From contig NZ_CP028858.1 of NCBI RefSeq assembly GCF_003058365.1, positions 124,001-188,000 of the forward strand: a stretch of DNA of 64,000 bases, read 5' to 3'. Positions 52,408-61,435 of this stretch are shown piece by piece (position 1 is the first letter of the stretch; every line of letters starts with the position of its first letter). Source of the DNA: Halococcoides cellulosivorans (GTDB lineage Archaea; Halobacteriota; Halobacteria; Halobacteriales; Haloarculaceae). The translations under genes and the position numbers were made by a program. Below the pieces are notes generated by a model. The model ran no database searches, was not told where the DNA came from, and worked only from the letters and a program-made list of their open reading frames with translations.

Positions 52408-52432
52408 CGTTCTCTCACACGTTGGACAGAGA

Positions 52433-52443
52433 TAATATTAAAA
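52433..52443 (-). promoter_or_regulatory. TATA box of the fibronectin/dockerin-like gene
   Basis: AT-rich element taatattaaa about 30 bp upstream of the ATG at 52407 on the minus strand. Confidence 0.45.
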
Positions 52444-52535
52444 TTACGCAATTTATGTCAACATTGGCGCCCCGGTCGCACGCCTCGTCGAACATCGCTC
52501 ACAGTCCGTGGGGTCGAACCGACCCGTCGCCCGGT

Positions 52536-53375
52536 TCAGAGGTCCCGACGCTGGAACAGGAACACGGCGAGCGCGAGACAGACGATCGCGACGACGGTCA
52601 GGACGCCCGCGCCGACGAGGTCGATCTCACCGTGGACGAGCACGCCCGGCGGGTCGAGATATCGCATCGGCGAGAGGCCGCCGAGCGCGTCGTACTCCGT
52701 CGTCACGATCACGGCCTCGAGCAGCCACGCCGCGAACACCGCTCCGAGCGCGACCCGGCCCGCGACACGCCCGCGCCGGACGACGACGCCGACGAGCAGG
52801 CCGATCGCCGCCCAGCAGACCAGATACGGGAGCGACAGCGCGTGCAGGACGGCCAGATCGTCGAGCGCCAGCGGGTCCCCGAACAGGAAGGCGGTCCCGG
52901 AGAGCAGGATCGGAACCGCGACGCTGAGCGCGACGATCGGGACGCCGAGCGCGAGGAATTTTCCGAGCAGGACGCTCCGGCGGGTGACCGGGCCGGCGAG
53001 CATCGTGTCGAGTCGGCCCTCGCCGAACTCCCCCGCGACGCTGCCCGCCGCCGCGGACGCGAGATAGCCGCCGACCCCGACCATCCACCCGAGCGTGTAG
53101 AACTCACTGGCGAGCAGGCCCTCGATCGAGTCGAGGGTTTCGAAGCCGAACAGTTCGTTGAGCGCCGGCGGCATCGCGTCGAGCATCTCGGTGAACCCCG
53201 CGTCGGTCATCTGCGGGCCGACCCAGACGTACAACGCCCCGAACAGCGCGAACAGCACGGCGATGACGCCGGTGATCCGGAGGCGATTGTGCCCCTCGAA
53301 GCGCGCGACGGTCAGCAGCGTCTGCCAGTCGGTCCTGCCGTGGGCATCGTGTCGGGCGTCCCGTGTCTCAGGCAT
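52536..53375 (-). CDS. ABC transporter permease, subunit 2
   Basis: 279 residues, about six membrane helices (ITGVIAVLFALFGALYVWVG, LVCWAAIGLLVGVVVRRG, AGVLTVVAIVCLALAVFLF). Carries the GEFGEGRLDTMLAGPVTRRS loop seen in ABC-2-type permeases. Start MPETRDARHDAHGR at 53375 overlaps the end of the adjacent permease by 8 bp, so it is third in the operon after the ATPase and first permease. Probably exports a lipid, peptide or copper-like substrate; not specified by sequence. Confidence 0.8.
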   Translation of the reverse strand: MPETRDARHDAHGRTDWQTLLTVARFEGHNRLRITGVIAVLFALFGALYVWVGPQMTDAGFTEMLDAMPPALNELFGFETLDSIEGLLASEFYTLGWMVGVGGYLASAAAGSVAGEFGEGRLDTMLAGPVTRRSVLLGKFLALGVPIVALSVAVPILLSGTAFLFGDPLALDDLAVLHALSLPYLVCWAAIGLLVGVVVRRGRVAGRVALGAVFAAWLLEAVIVTTEYDALGGLSPMRYLDPPGVLVHGEIDLVGAGVLTVVAIVCLALAVFLFQRRDL

Positions 53376-54159
53376 GGAGGTCCACCTCCCCGAACCACAG
53401 CGCACTCGCGGCGACGAGCACCACCGCCGCTCCGAGCAAGATCACGGCCCCGAGCGGGTCGTACGCACTCTGTGTGAGGATATCGAGGGGGACGTAGTAC
53501 CGCGTCGGCGAGAGCCCACCCAGCCACGCGAGATCCGTCTCGGTGACCAGCGTGTCCACCAGATAGGCCCCGACGATGCCGCCCGCGCTCACCCCTTCGG
53601 CGACGCGGCGCCGCCCGGCGGCGACGCTCGCGAACGTTCCAAACGCGCCACACGCGAGCAGATACGGGATCGAGAGCAGGTGCACGGCGGCGAGATCACC
53701 GATCGCCATCGGATCGGTGAGCAGTGCGTTCGCGCCCGCGACGGCCCCGAACACGATCGCGTTGACGACGAGGATCGGTGTGAGCACGGCGAGATAGGTC
53801 TCGACGAGCAGGTGCCAGCGCGCGATCGGCGCGGCGAGCAGCGTGTCCATCCGCCCCGAGTCGATATCGCCCGCGATCGATCCGGCGGCGACGTACGCCA
53901 CGTACGCCCCGAGGCCGAGCAGCCAGGTGTACTGGTAGATCTCGATCGCGACGAAGCCTTCGAGTGTCGCCATCTGCGCCAGGTCGAGGCCCTCGACCAT
54001 CGACGCGGGCAACTGCCCCATCAGCGCGTCCATGTCGACGTCACCGACGATCCCCGGCGCGAGCAGCGTCATCATCGCGGCGAACCCGCCCATCCCGAGG
54101 CCGATCACGATCGCGGCGGGCAGGCGGCGCTCGGCCTGGAATCTGGTGGTCTCAAACAT
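53368..54159 (-). CDS. ABC transporter permease, subunit 1
   Basis: 263 residues, six membrane helices. MFETTRFQAERRLPAAIVIG begins a short cytoplasmic start; the DIDSGRMDTLLAAPIARWHL loop is the ABC-2 coupling-helix region and matches the other permease (GRLDTMLAGPVTRRS), so the pair is paralogous and probably forms a heterodimer. Overlaps the ATPase stop (8 bp). Confidence 0.82.
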   Translation of the reverse strand: MFETTRFQAERRLPAAIVIGLGMGGFAAMMTLLAPGIVGDVDMDALMGQLPASMVEGLDLAQMATLEGFVAIEIYQYTWLLGLGAYVAYVAAGSIAGDIDSGRMDTLLAAPIARWHLLVETYLAVLTPILVVNAIVFGAVAGANALLTDPMAIGDLAAVHLLSIPYLLACGAFGTFASVAAGRRRVAEGVSAGGIVGAYLVDTLVTETDLAWLGGLSPTRYYVPLDILTQSAYDPLGAVILLGAAVVLVAASALWFGEVDLHA

Positions 54160-55210
54160 CGCTGGACTCCGCCGACTCCCGTTCGGCGTGCGCTCCAGAC
54201 GCCCGATCGCCACCACCTCCGGCCCCAGGCCCGTCAGCTCCAGACGCCCTATCGCTCGCGCCGTTCTCGACCTGATCGACGCGTGCAGCGGGGTCTTCGC
54301 CGTAAAATCGCATGAACACGTCTTCGAGCGGGGCCTCTTCGATAGTGAGATCGAGGATTTCGTAGTCGAGGACGCGTTCGAGCAGGGGCTCGTAGGCGCC
54401 CGTGTACGTAAAGGAGAGCGTCGTCGCCGGCGCTGTGGCGCTGTCCGCGTCGTCGCTGACCCCGTCGCCGCCGATCTCCACGTCGTGAACGCCGTCGAGA
54501 TCGAACGCTGCGGCCCCCACGTCGCCGGCGATGCGCGCCCGAACGGTCTTCCCGCTCCGATCGATCAGCGACTCGATGTCCTCCAGTTCGACGAGGTGGC
54601 CGTCCCGAACGATCCCCACCCGATCGCAGACCTTTCGGACCTCGCTGAGAATGTGCGAGGAGAAAAAGAAGGTTTTCCCGCGTTGCTGTTCCGAGCGGAT
54701 GAATTCGAGCAGTTCTTCCTGTTTCAGCGGGTCGAGCCCGGAGGTCGGCTCGTCCATGATCAACAGATCGGGATCGTGCATGAAGGCGAGCACGATCGCG
54801 AGCATCTGTTTGTTCCCACGTGAGTACTCCCGGACCTTGCGATCGAGCGGCGGGTCGAACAGATCCAGCAACTCGTCGCTGCGCACGTCGCCCCGGAGTG
54901 CGCCGTGGTACTCCAGCAGACGCCGTCCCGATACGCCCTCGTCGAACGCGGGTTCGCTCGGCAGGTAGCCCACTCGCGCGCGGGCCGCCCGGAGTGCGCC
55001 CCGATCCAGCAGGTCGGCCCCCAGCACGGTCGCCGACCCCTCGGTCGGCGACTGAAACCCCATCAGCGTCCGGATCGTCGTGGTCTTGCCCGCGCCGTTC
55101 GGGCCGAGAAACCCGAAGACCTCGCCCTCCGCGACCGAAAAGGAGAGGTCCTCGACACCGCGCACGTCGCCGTAATACTTCGTCAGCCCGTCGGTTTCGA
55201 TCGCGGCCAT
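54152..55210 (-). CDS. ABC transporter ATP-binding protein
   Basis: 352 residues. Walker A GPNGAGKTTT, signature YSRGNKQML, Walker B LLIMDEPTSGLDP, and a conserved switch His (FFFSSHILSE). A C-terminal extension of about 110 residues (TVRARIAGDVGAAAFDLDG onward) resembles the regulatory tails of CcmA/NatA-type exporters. ATG at 55210 (MAAIETDGLTKYYG) chosen; the preceding 39 open codons have no similarity. First gene of a three-gene operon. Confidence 0.88.
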   Translation of the reverse strand: MAAIETDGLTKYYGDVRGVEDLSFSVAEGEVFGFLGPNGAGKTTTIRTLMGFQSPTEGSATVLGADLLDRGALRAARARVGYLPSEPAFDEGVSGRRLLEYHGALRGDVRSDELLDLFDPPLDRKVREYSRGNKQMLAIVLAFMHDPDLLIMDEPTSGLDPLKQEELLEFIRSEQQRGKTFFFSSHILSEVRKVCDRVGIVRDGHLVELEDIESLIDRSGKTVRARIAGDVGAAAFDLDGVHDVEIGGDGVSDDADSATAPATTLSFTYTGAYEPLLERVLDYEILDLTIEEAPLEDVFMRFYGEDPAARVDQVENGASDRASGADGPGAGGGGDRASGAHAERESAESSDV

Positions 55211-55784
55211 GCGACGGCCGACGGCCGACGAGCGCATAAAGGTGTGCGAGGCCCGACCCACGGCGGTCGGGCCCGTTCCGCATCGGTTTGCTCCGCCCGG
55301 GTGCAGTGCCGGGAAGCCAACGTCCAAAGGTCACTGTCGTGTACCGATGGCCATGCCAGCACTCGGGGTGGCTGCCCACGGCTCATACTCAGTCTGCCCT
55401 CTCTGAGGACATCGGTCTGTTGCATGCTTTATGAGATATGGGGGACGACCGCGAGTTTGAGAAGCATGAGACTTACCCCATGGGCATTATTGAGCCAGGG
55501 CCGTTGGCCGTCGAGATGGTGTCTTGGATCGCCTACAGGGCGCGGATTTGTGGGCACGATCGCGTCACCGAGTGAAACGAGGTTGGCTTCTTGACGATCA
55601 AACCAGGCAAGGAGAAGTCGTGTGTACACGAAACCGGGTGGTGGATTTCGACAGACTGTATTGATATTTGTTATTAGTAATATATGCCACGTGGGCGGTG
55701 ACAAACTGATGTCGCGCTCTGTCTGGCCCATCTTTTCGGTGGTGCATGAGAAAGCATATACCGCGGCGGTTTATGTGGCAAAAT
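55211..55784. other. 574-bp region without a firm gene
   Basis: Contains the ABC operon promoter side, the cbiX 5' fragment (55353-55406), then DNA of lower GC. A possible 45-codon ORF runs from 55438 to 55575 (MGDDREFEKHETYP...), with no recognised relatives or ribosome-binding evidence. AT-rich tattagtaatatat at about 55672 and gcatata at 55753 may be promoter elements of the next gene. Confidence 0.5.
55353..55406 (+). pseudogene. Duplicated 5' fragment of cbiX
   Basis: Reads MPALGVAAHGSYSVCPL then stop, against MPALVVAAHGSHLSPDS at the start of cbiX (59103). The nucleotide match is about 80% over some 45 bp and it is preceded by no promoter. It lies 3.7 kb before the intact gene, on the same strand, at the left edge of the inserted PKD/PQQ gene. 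This suggests an insertion that duplicated the target or a past recombination of two cbiX copies. Confidence 0.6.
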
Positions 55785-58700
55785 ATGCCGATAAGCGATC
55801 ATATAGTGACTGATCTGTTGGGTGATAGTGTCGAAAACTCCATTTCACGTCGAAATTTCGTCAAAGCAGTCGGTGCCAGCGGGGTTGCCCTGGGAGGGGC
55901 TGGAGTGACATTGGCGAATGAGGATGGGGTAAAAATGAGGGATACCTCCAATGCCTGGGGAGTACGACGGGATGCGCACATGAGTACGGGAGGTTCTGAA
56001 AATGAGGAACACGATGATATATGGGATGCGGGTATATGGGAAAATACACATATGATATCTTCAACCTCGCTGAATCTCGTCGGTAGAACCTGGGAACCAC
56101 GTGGTAATCCCGACATGTCCGCCCCTGCTGACGGTGCCTGGCGGTATACGTTTGCCATCAGTTCATCCGCCATCGCATACGGGGAACTTGAAGAAGATAT
56201 GTCAAAAAATTGGGCATTCCCACTGAATAGTGACCCCCAGGACCCCTTTGATACTGCTTATATGGGGAGAGAGGTTCAATTTCGGGAAACATTTACGGTT
56301 GAATCAACTGGGACTGACGACCAGATAGATCGCATAGCCATTGCCGAACGTCGAGATAAGGACTATTGTGGGTTCATTCATGGGCGCAGCTTCTTCGAGG
56401 AACTCTACAACGGAACCGAGGTAGAAGCGCCTTATGTCCCGCCGCAATTCATCCCTTCTCAACTCGGAGAGGGCCTTTCATCCCGCTATGCGAATCCGGC
56501 TGGAGTATTGAACGATGCAGAGGTAAAGTACGAACAAGAACAGGCCCAAGACAGGATTCAAGACGCCAAGGCTGGGGTGGGGGTTGCGGGATCGACGATA
56601 GGACTGGCTATAACTATAGCTGGAGTATCATTACCTCTTGTCGGATTGGGAGTGGGTATTGTTGGTCTAACACTTTCGATCGATGGATTTTTTAACGCTT
56701 TATTGGAGGAGCCGGATCGGGATGTCGCCATCTATCGTGGTTTCAGGCACCAGCGTCCCTCAGAGGCATGCGGACCCGCTGGCCTCGGCTATGTCACTTT
56801 CGACGTGTTCGTGAGTCCAGACGAGACGACACAGTTTACGACAACAATAGATATCTCACAGAATGGTCATCAATTCGTCGGTGATGACCCCTATATCCAC
56901 CCAGAATGGACCGTGGAGATTGATGCTGGCCCCCCTGAAAACGATAGGCCCACACGAGAAACATTGGATATCAACTGGGGCGATTCCTCGCCTGCCGACC
57001 CACCTGACGAAGCGAATGAGGACAAACAATACGGATCGAGTCCGACCCCTGTCATTGGCTATCCCAATCAAATTTCTGAATCGGACACTGTCCGGTTCGA
57101 CGCGTACGGGACCAAACTGGAGATGCATCCTCTCGCCGACACGGAACCGTACGAGTGGACACTCTCACGAAGCGATGAGAAAGTCGACGAATACTGCACA
57201 CGGACCGATTCACCCTATTTAGATGTTGACTTCGAGTCGATCGATAATGCAACCGGGATCTACGAGATGACGCTTTCGGTCACCGACGCGTCCGGTGGAA
57301 CGGGGACGGCTGTCGATGATACGATTCGTGTCGGTGATAGTGATGAGGTCGGGGCCGTCTTGTGGGAAGCGACGAGAGAGCAAACGCCCGATGGAGCGGC
57401 TGTGACGTTCAATATCGGCAAGTATTCGAGTGGGGACGTCGACGAGTGGACACTCTCGTACGACGGGCCGGATGGGTCACACGGTGAGGTCACTGGGTCG
57501 ACCCTCAGGGAGATTATGGTCGTCCATCAGTCGGAGATCGGAGAGACCCACACGCTCACCTTCGATCAGACGGGCACCTACGACGTTACGTTAGAGGTCG
57601 TCCCAGTTGACGGGCAGGTAAGTACGGCCTCGGTGACCGTCGAGATTGAGTCGTCGGATCTGGAAGCACCTGCACCTGGGGCGGCATTGGACGTAGCAGA
57701 AACGAACACCATAGAGAACGGAACGCAGGTCACGTTCAGCTACGGAAAGCGAGAATCGGTCGATATCGACGAGTGGGTCCTGAATTTCGGTACCTGGGTT
57801 GGTCCGAACACGAACCGATTCCAAGAGATGACCGGGGAACATATCCAAACCTTTGGGACCCCGCCATCGGATGTCGGTGAGACGAGTACTGTCCTGTACC
57901 GTACCACTGGCGAGTACGAGGTCACGCTGACAGTCACCGGTAAAAATGGCAAGGAAAGTACGGCCACGACGACGGTCCAAATCGGTGACGAAGACGAGGG
58001 GAACGGTGGAACGGAGCGCGTTCGGTGGACGTACGAACTCGAATCCAGCAAACTCGCCGCGGCACCCACCGTCGAGGATGGTCCGGTTTACACTGCAACT
58101 TCGGGTGGGACGGTCCATGCTGTCGACCCCGAGACTGGCGACGCGATGGACGTTCCGTCGGGGTCTTGGTCAACTCAGGCTGCATCGACACCGATACCTG
58201 CCGGTGAAGACCTCTTGGTCAGGTCTTGGGGTGGGAAATTATATTCTGCTGATGCGATGTCGGGTACCGTCAACTGGACATTCACCGGGCAAGCAGGCGG
58301 TTTGGCAAGCAGGCCAACCTATCACGGCGGAACCGCATATGCAGTTCTTTGGAACGGAAGTCTGGTGGCAATCGACGCCAGTACCGGTGAGGTTCAGTGG
58401 CGTTTGAACGAGTCGGCCACCACCTTCGCCGACCCCCCGGTCGTGAACGACGGGACAGTGTTCGTCAGGTCACGAGCGGGAACGCTCTGGGCGGTATCTG
58501 CCGACGGCGGCGACATACGTTGGCGAAATGATTCCATTGCAGATGGTGTCGCCGTTCAGCCCGCCGTCCATAACGATTCGATTTATGTCGTCTCGTTCGA
58601 TGGACGCCTGCATGATGTGACGGCGGATGATGGGACTGTCGTGGATTCGTTTTCACCACCCTCGACTGGCCCATATTCGTCCTCTCCAGTTGTGGGTGAG

Positions 58701-58874
58701 GAGCACGCATACGTAGCGTCAGGTGGGGGGACCGTCCATGCTGTCGATCGCACAACTGGAAACGTAGACTGGTCTTTCAGCAAACCCCATGGGGGTGTGC
58801 GTGGCCTTACGGTTCGGGCCAACACACTCTTAGTGGTCTCTGATGAGGGAACCCTTTACGCCGTAGACATCTGA
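55785..58874 (+). CDS. Large Tat-exported protein with PKD-like and PQQ-propeller repeats
   Basis: 1,029 residues from ATG 55785 (ATG at 55746 possible; gcatata 28 bp before 55785 supports the shorter form). Tat signal SRRNFVKAVGASGVALGGAG. A first unknown domain follows, with hydrophobic GVAGSTIGLAITIAGVSLPL at about residues 265-310, then three PKD/Ig-like beta units (DTVRFDAYGTKLEMHP; LTFDQTGTYDVTLEVVPV; TTGEYEVTLTVTGKNG), then a PQQ-type propeller (ATSGGTVHAVDPETGD, DASTGEVQWRLNE, DRTTGNVDWSFSK). Lower GC than neighbours in the first half. It probably sits on the cell surface; function unknown. It appears inserted between the ABC operon and cbiX. Confidence 0.72.
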   Translation: MPISDHIVTDLLGDSVENSISRRNFVKAVGASGVALGGAGVTLANEDGVKMRDTSNAWGVRRDAHMSTGGSENEEHDDIWDAGIWENTHMISSTSLNLVGRTWEPRGNPDMSAPADGAWRYTFAISSSAIAYGELEEDMSKNWAFPLNSDPQDPFDTAYMGREVQFRETFTVESTGTDDQIDRIAIAERRDKDYCGFIHGRSFFEELYNGTEVEAPYVPPQFIPSQLGEGLSSRYANPAGVLNDAEVKYEQEQAQDRIQDAKAGVGVAGSTIGLAITIAGVSLPLVGLGVGIVGLTLSIDGFFNALLEEPDRDVAIYRGFRHQRPSEACGPAGLGYVTFDVFVSPDETTQFTTTIDISQNGHQFVGDDPYIHPEWTVEIDAGPPENDRPTRETLDINWGDSSPADPPDEANEDKQYGSSPTPVIGYPNQISESDTVRFDAYGTKLEMHPLADTEPYEWTLSRSDEKVDEYCTRTDSPYLDVDFESIDNATGIYEMTLSVTDASGGTGTAVDDTIRVGDSDEVGAVLWEATREQTPDGAAVTFNIGKYSSGDVDEWTLSYDGPDGSHGEVTGSTLREIMVVHQSEIGETHTLTFDQTGTYDVTLEVVPVDGQVSTASVTVEIESSDLEAPAPGAALDVAETNTIENGTQVTFSYGKRESVDIDEWVLNFGTWVGPNTNRFQEMTGEHIQTFGTPPSDVGETSTVLYRTTGEYEVTLTVTGKNGKESTATTTVQIGDEDEGNGGTERVRWTYELESSKLAAAPTVEDGPVYTATSGGTVHAVDPETGDAMDVPSGSWSTQAASTPIPAGEDLLVRSWGGKLYSADAMSGTVNWTFTGQAGGLASRPTYHGGTAYAVLWNGSLVAIDASTGEVQWRLNESATTFADPPVVNDGTVFVRSRAGTLWAVSADGGDIRWRNDSIADGVAVQPAVHNDSIYVVSFDGRLHDVTADDGTVVDSFSPPSTGPYSSSPVVGEEHAYVASGGGTVHAVDRTTGNVDWSFSKPHGGVRGLTVRANTLLVVSDEGTLYAVDI

Positions 58875-59102
58875 ATAGTGGTGGCGATCATGTGAACTGG
58901 GTGTCTCAACAATTCTGGGTGTCTATCACCACGATCTGGGACCTTAGGTCGCGGTAATTCCATTCCGATGTCTTAATTTGTGCTATATAGAGTCGATGGC
59001 GTTTTAGCCGGATTCGGAAGAGACAACCCCAATATTGCACCTGTCCCCGGCGGTCGTCGCCGCCGACGACACGACTAATGGCGCGGGTCGCCTTTTCAAT
59101 CT

Positions 59103-59954
59103 ATGCCCGCGCTCGTGGTGGCCGCCCACGGCTCACACCTCAGTCCCGATTCGAGCCGTCCGGCCCGCGATCACGCCGCCCGGATCCGCGCGACCGGGGC
59201 GTTCGACGAGGTGCACACGGCGTTCTGGAAAGAAGAGCCCTCCTTCCGGGACGCCCTCCGGACGGTCGCCAGCGACGAGCTATTTCTCGTTCCGCTGTTC
59301 GTCAGTCGGGGCTATTTCACCGAGCAGGTCCTGCCCAGAGAGTTCCGCCTGACCGAGTTCGACCGCGATCGGTGGGCGGAGGCGGGATCGATCACGACGA
59401 CCGCCGACGACGTGTCGGCGACGATCCACTACTGCGGTCCGGTCGGGACCGACCCCGTGATGAGCGACGTGATCGTCCAGCGTGCCGAATCGATCACCGG
59501 CGACACCGCGATCGGCCCGGAGACGACCCTCGCGATCGTCGGCCACGGCACCGAGCGCAACCAGAACAGCGCCGAGGCGATTTACGACCACGTCGAGCGC
59601 ATCCGTGCGACCGACCGCTTCGCCGCCGTCGAGGCGTTGTTCATGGACGAAGCCCCCGCGATCGACGACTGGCCGGAATACGTCGACACCGAGCGCGTCG
59701 TGATCGTCCCCCTCTTCGTGGCCGACGGCTACCACACCCAGGAGGACCTCCCCGAGGACATCGGCCTCGTCGAGGACTATCGCGAGTCGTGGGCGACACC
59801 CGCCCGCGTCGCGGGCCACGAGGTCTACTACTCGGGGGCGGTCGGGACCGAACCGCTGACCGCCGAAGTGATCCTGGATCGCGCGAAACGCGCGGGGGCG
59901 AGCGTCGAGCACGCGATGGCGGCCATCGAGGCCGACGCGGTCGCCGCGGACTGA
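59103..59954 (+). CDS. cbiX: Two-domain CbiX-type sirohydrochlorin chelatase
   Basis: 283 residues with two tandem CbiX domains. The first starts MPALVVAAHGSHLSPDSSRP, with the metal-chelating His; the second starts AIVGHGTERNQNSAEA. Both halves contain LVPLFVSRGYFTEQ / IVPLFVADGYHTQED, so they are an internal duplication. CbiX inserts cobalt into sirohydrochlorin (B12 pathway) or nickel/iron in related paths. In haloarchaea it is often near a DR2241 protein, present here at 61436. Confidence 0.85.
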   Translation: MPALVVAAHGSHLSPDSSRPARDHAARIRATGAFDEVHTAFWKEEPSFRDALRTVASDELFLVPLFVSRGYFTEQVLPREFRLTEFDRDRWAEAGSITTTADDVSATIHYCGPVGTDPVMSDVIVQRAESITGDTAIGPETTLAIVGHGTERNQNSAEAIYDHVERIRATDRFAAVEALFMDEAPAIDDWPEYVDTERVVIVPLFVADGYHTQEDLPEDIGLVEDYRESWATPARVAGHEVYYSGAVGTEPLTAEVILDRAKRAGASVEHAMAAIEADAVAAD

Positions 59955-59967
59955 GTGGCGTCGCGGA

Positions 59968-60192
59968 TCAGCCTGCGACCTCGGCGAGCGTGAGCAGGGG
60001 GTCGGGAAAGACCAGTGCGATCAGTCCACCCAGGACGAGCGCCGTCGGGAGCATCGGCCCGAGCTCGGTGACCACCACGAGCCCGATGCCACCGACGATG
60101 GCGACGAGCCCGATCACTCGGAGCACCCATCTGAAGACCCCGTCGAGGCCCAACTCACCGAAAGACTCGATGGCGTCGCGGAGTTCGTCCAT
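59968..60192 (-). CDS. Small two-helix membrane protein
   Basis: 74 residues starting MDELRDAIESFGELGLDGVF. Two hydrophobic segments (VLRVIGLVAIVGGIGLVVV and MLPTALVLGGLIALVFP) with a short cytoplasmic N-terminal helix. Longer frames upstream use GTG and no homologue is recognised, so the ATG at 60192 is used. Follows cbiX convergently, 13 bp from its stop. Confidence 0.5.
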   Translation of the reverse strand: MDELRDAIESFGELGLDGVFRWVLRVIGLVAIVGGIGLVVVTELGPMLPTALVLGGLIALVFPDPLLTLAEVAG

Positions 60193-60299
60193 GTCACGGC
60201 GCAGTCTGTTCTGTAGACTCGATACGGTTTCGACTCGGCGCCTCGGCCGGGCGCGGACCGTGGCGGTCACGGCCCACCGGGGTGGGGTGAGCAGTGCCG

Positions 60300-60692
60300 T
60301 CAGGCCACCCTCACCCGATCGATCGCCGTCCAGCCCACCAATCCGAGGAGCAGTGCCCCGAAGACGACACCGAACCCGAGCACGATCGGGCCTGGATCCA
60401 GCGCGTACAGCACGACATACATCCCGAACACCACTGCGACCGTCGGGATGGCCAGTCGTCGCCCGCGCGTCCAGGCGTCGTCGACCCAGAACCGATCGCT
60501 CCGGGGCGCGAGCCAGAGTGCTCCTGCCAGCGTGAGATAGGCGACGCCCTGGACGGCGTGCGCTGCGATGGCGGCCAGCGGGTCGCCGGCGACGGCCCGG
60601 CCGACGACCAGCCCACCCTGCGAGAGCGCCACGCCGCCTGCGATCACAGCGACTATCGACATCAAGAGCGTGTCTCTGTCCACGGCGACCAT
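60300..60692 (-). CDS. Four-helix membrane protein
   Basis: 130 residues with four membrane helices (LLMSIVAVIAGGVALSQ, AHAVQGVAYLTLAGALWLAP, LAIPTVAVVFGMYVVLYAL, GFGVVFGALLLGLVGWTAI). No motif beyond hydrophobicity. A ttatatc-like element lies upstream on the minus strand. 107 bp separate it from the small membrane gene; nothing else is seen there. Confidence 0.55.
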   Translation of the reverse strand: MVAVDRDTLLMSIVAVIAGGVALSQGGLVVGRAVAGDPLAAIAAHAVQGVAYLTLAGALWLAPRSDRFWVDDAWTRGRRLAIPTVAVVFGMYVVLYALDPGPIVLGFGVVFGALLLGLVGWTAIDRVRVA

Positions 60693-60900
60693 TCATTTCA
60701 AATTGATATAAGGCCGACGAAACACTGGGTCATCGTGTCAGGCTATGCGCTGTTCGATGGTCGCTCGCGAGTCTCTCGCGGCTCTTCGACTCACTGGCAG
60801 ACGGGTCTGGGTCGCGACTCGGCAACCGTCCATTGATGGCCCCGACACGATTCGGTGTCACGGTCCACACGGATTTACTCGTCCCACCGCAAGACGCTGT

Positions 60901-61371
60901 ATGAGTGTCGTTCAATCCGTCGCCGATCGGGCCGGCCTCGACGGCGAATTCGACCGGGTCGATGCGGTGATCTCGGCGTGGATGCAGCGGTGGAGCCTCC
61001 CGATCGTCCGGACGGCGATCGGTGTCGTCTTCGTCTGGTTCGGCGCACTGAAGCTCATCGGCATCTCACCGGCCGGCGAACTCGTCGCCGACACCGTGTA
61101 TTTTCTCCCCCCAGAGCTGTTCGTCCCCGTTCTCGGCGTCTGGGAGGTCCTGATCGGACTGTTCATGCTCTACCGCCCGCTGGTTCGCCTCGCGATTTTA
61201 TTACTTTTCCTTCAGCTTCCGGGGACGTTTCTCCCCGTCGTCTTGCTCCCCGATGTCGTGTTCACGACGTTTCCGTACGGGCTGACCGTCGAGGGCCAGT
61301 ATATCGTCAAGAATCTCGTCATCATCGGGGCGGCACTCGTCATCGGCGGGTCACTGACGAGCGACGACTGA
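60901..61371 (+). CDS. DoxX-like membrane protein
   Basis: 156 residues. Four membrane helices; the first IVRTAIGVVFVWFGALKLIG matches the DoxX/DoxD family start with a G-x-x-K motif, followed by LFVPVLGVWEVLIGLFML. Family members are linked to thiosulfate or quinone-dependent redox and to cell-envelope stress; the substrate here is unknown. Start ATG at 60901 is 52 codons inside the open frame. Confidence 0.75.
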   Translation: MSVVQSVADRAGLDGEFDRVDAVISAWMQRWSLPIVRTAIGVVFVWFGALKLIGISPAGELVADTVYFLPPELFVPVLGVWEVLIGLFMLYRPLVRLAILLLFLQLPGTFLPVVLLPDVVFTTFPYGLTVEGQYIVKNLVIIGAALVIGGSLTSDD

Positions 61372-61435
61372 CCCGATCACGGGCAGCGCCCACCGCAGCC
61401 CCGCGGTTTTTGGGCCTCGGCGGCCACCCCAGTGC

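Noticed and set aside
55438-55575. 45-codon ORF downstream of the cbiX fragment
   Set aside because: No recognised similarity or ribosome-binding evidence; kept only as a note within the intergenic entry.
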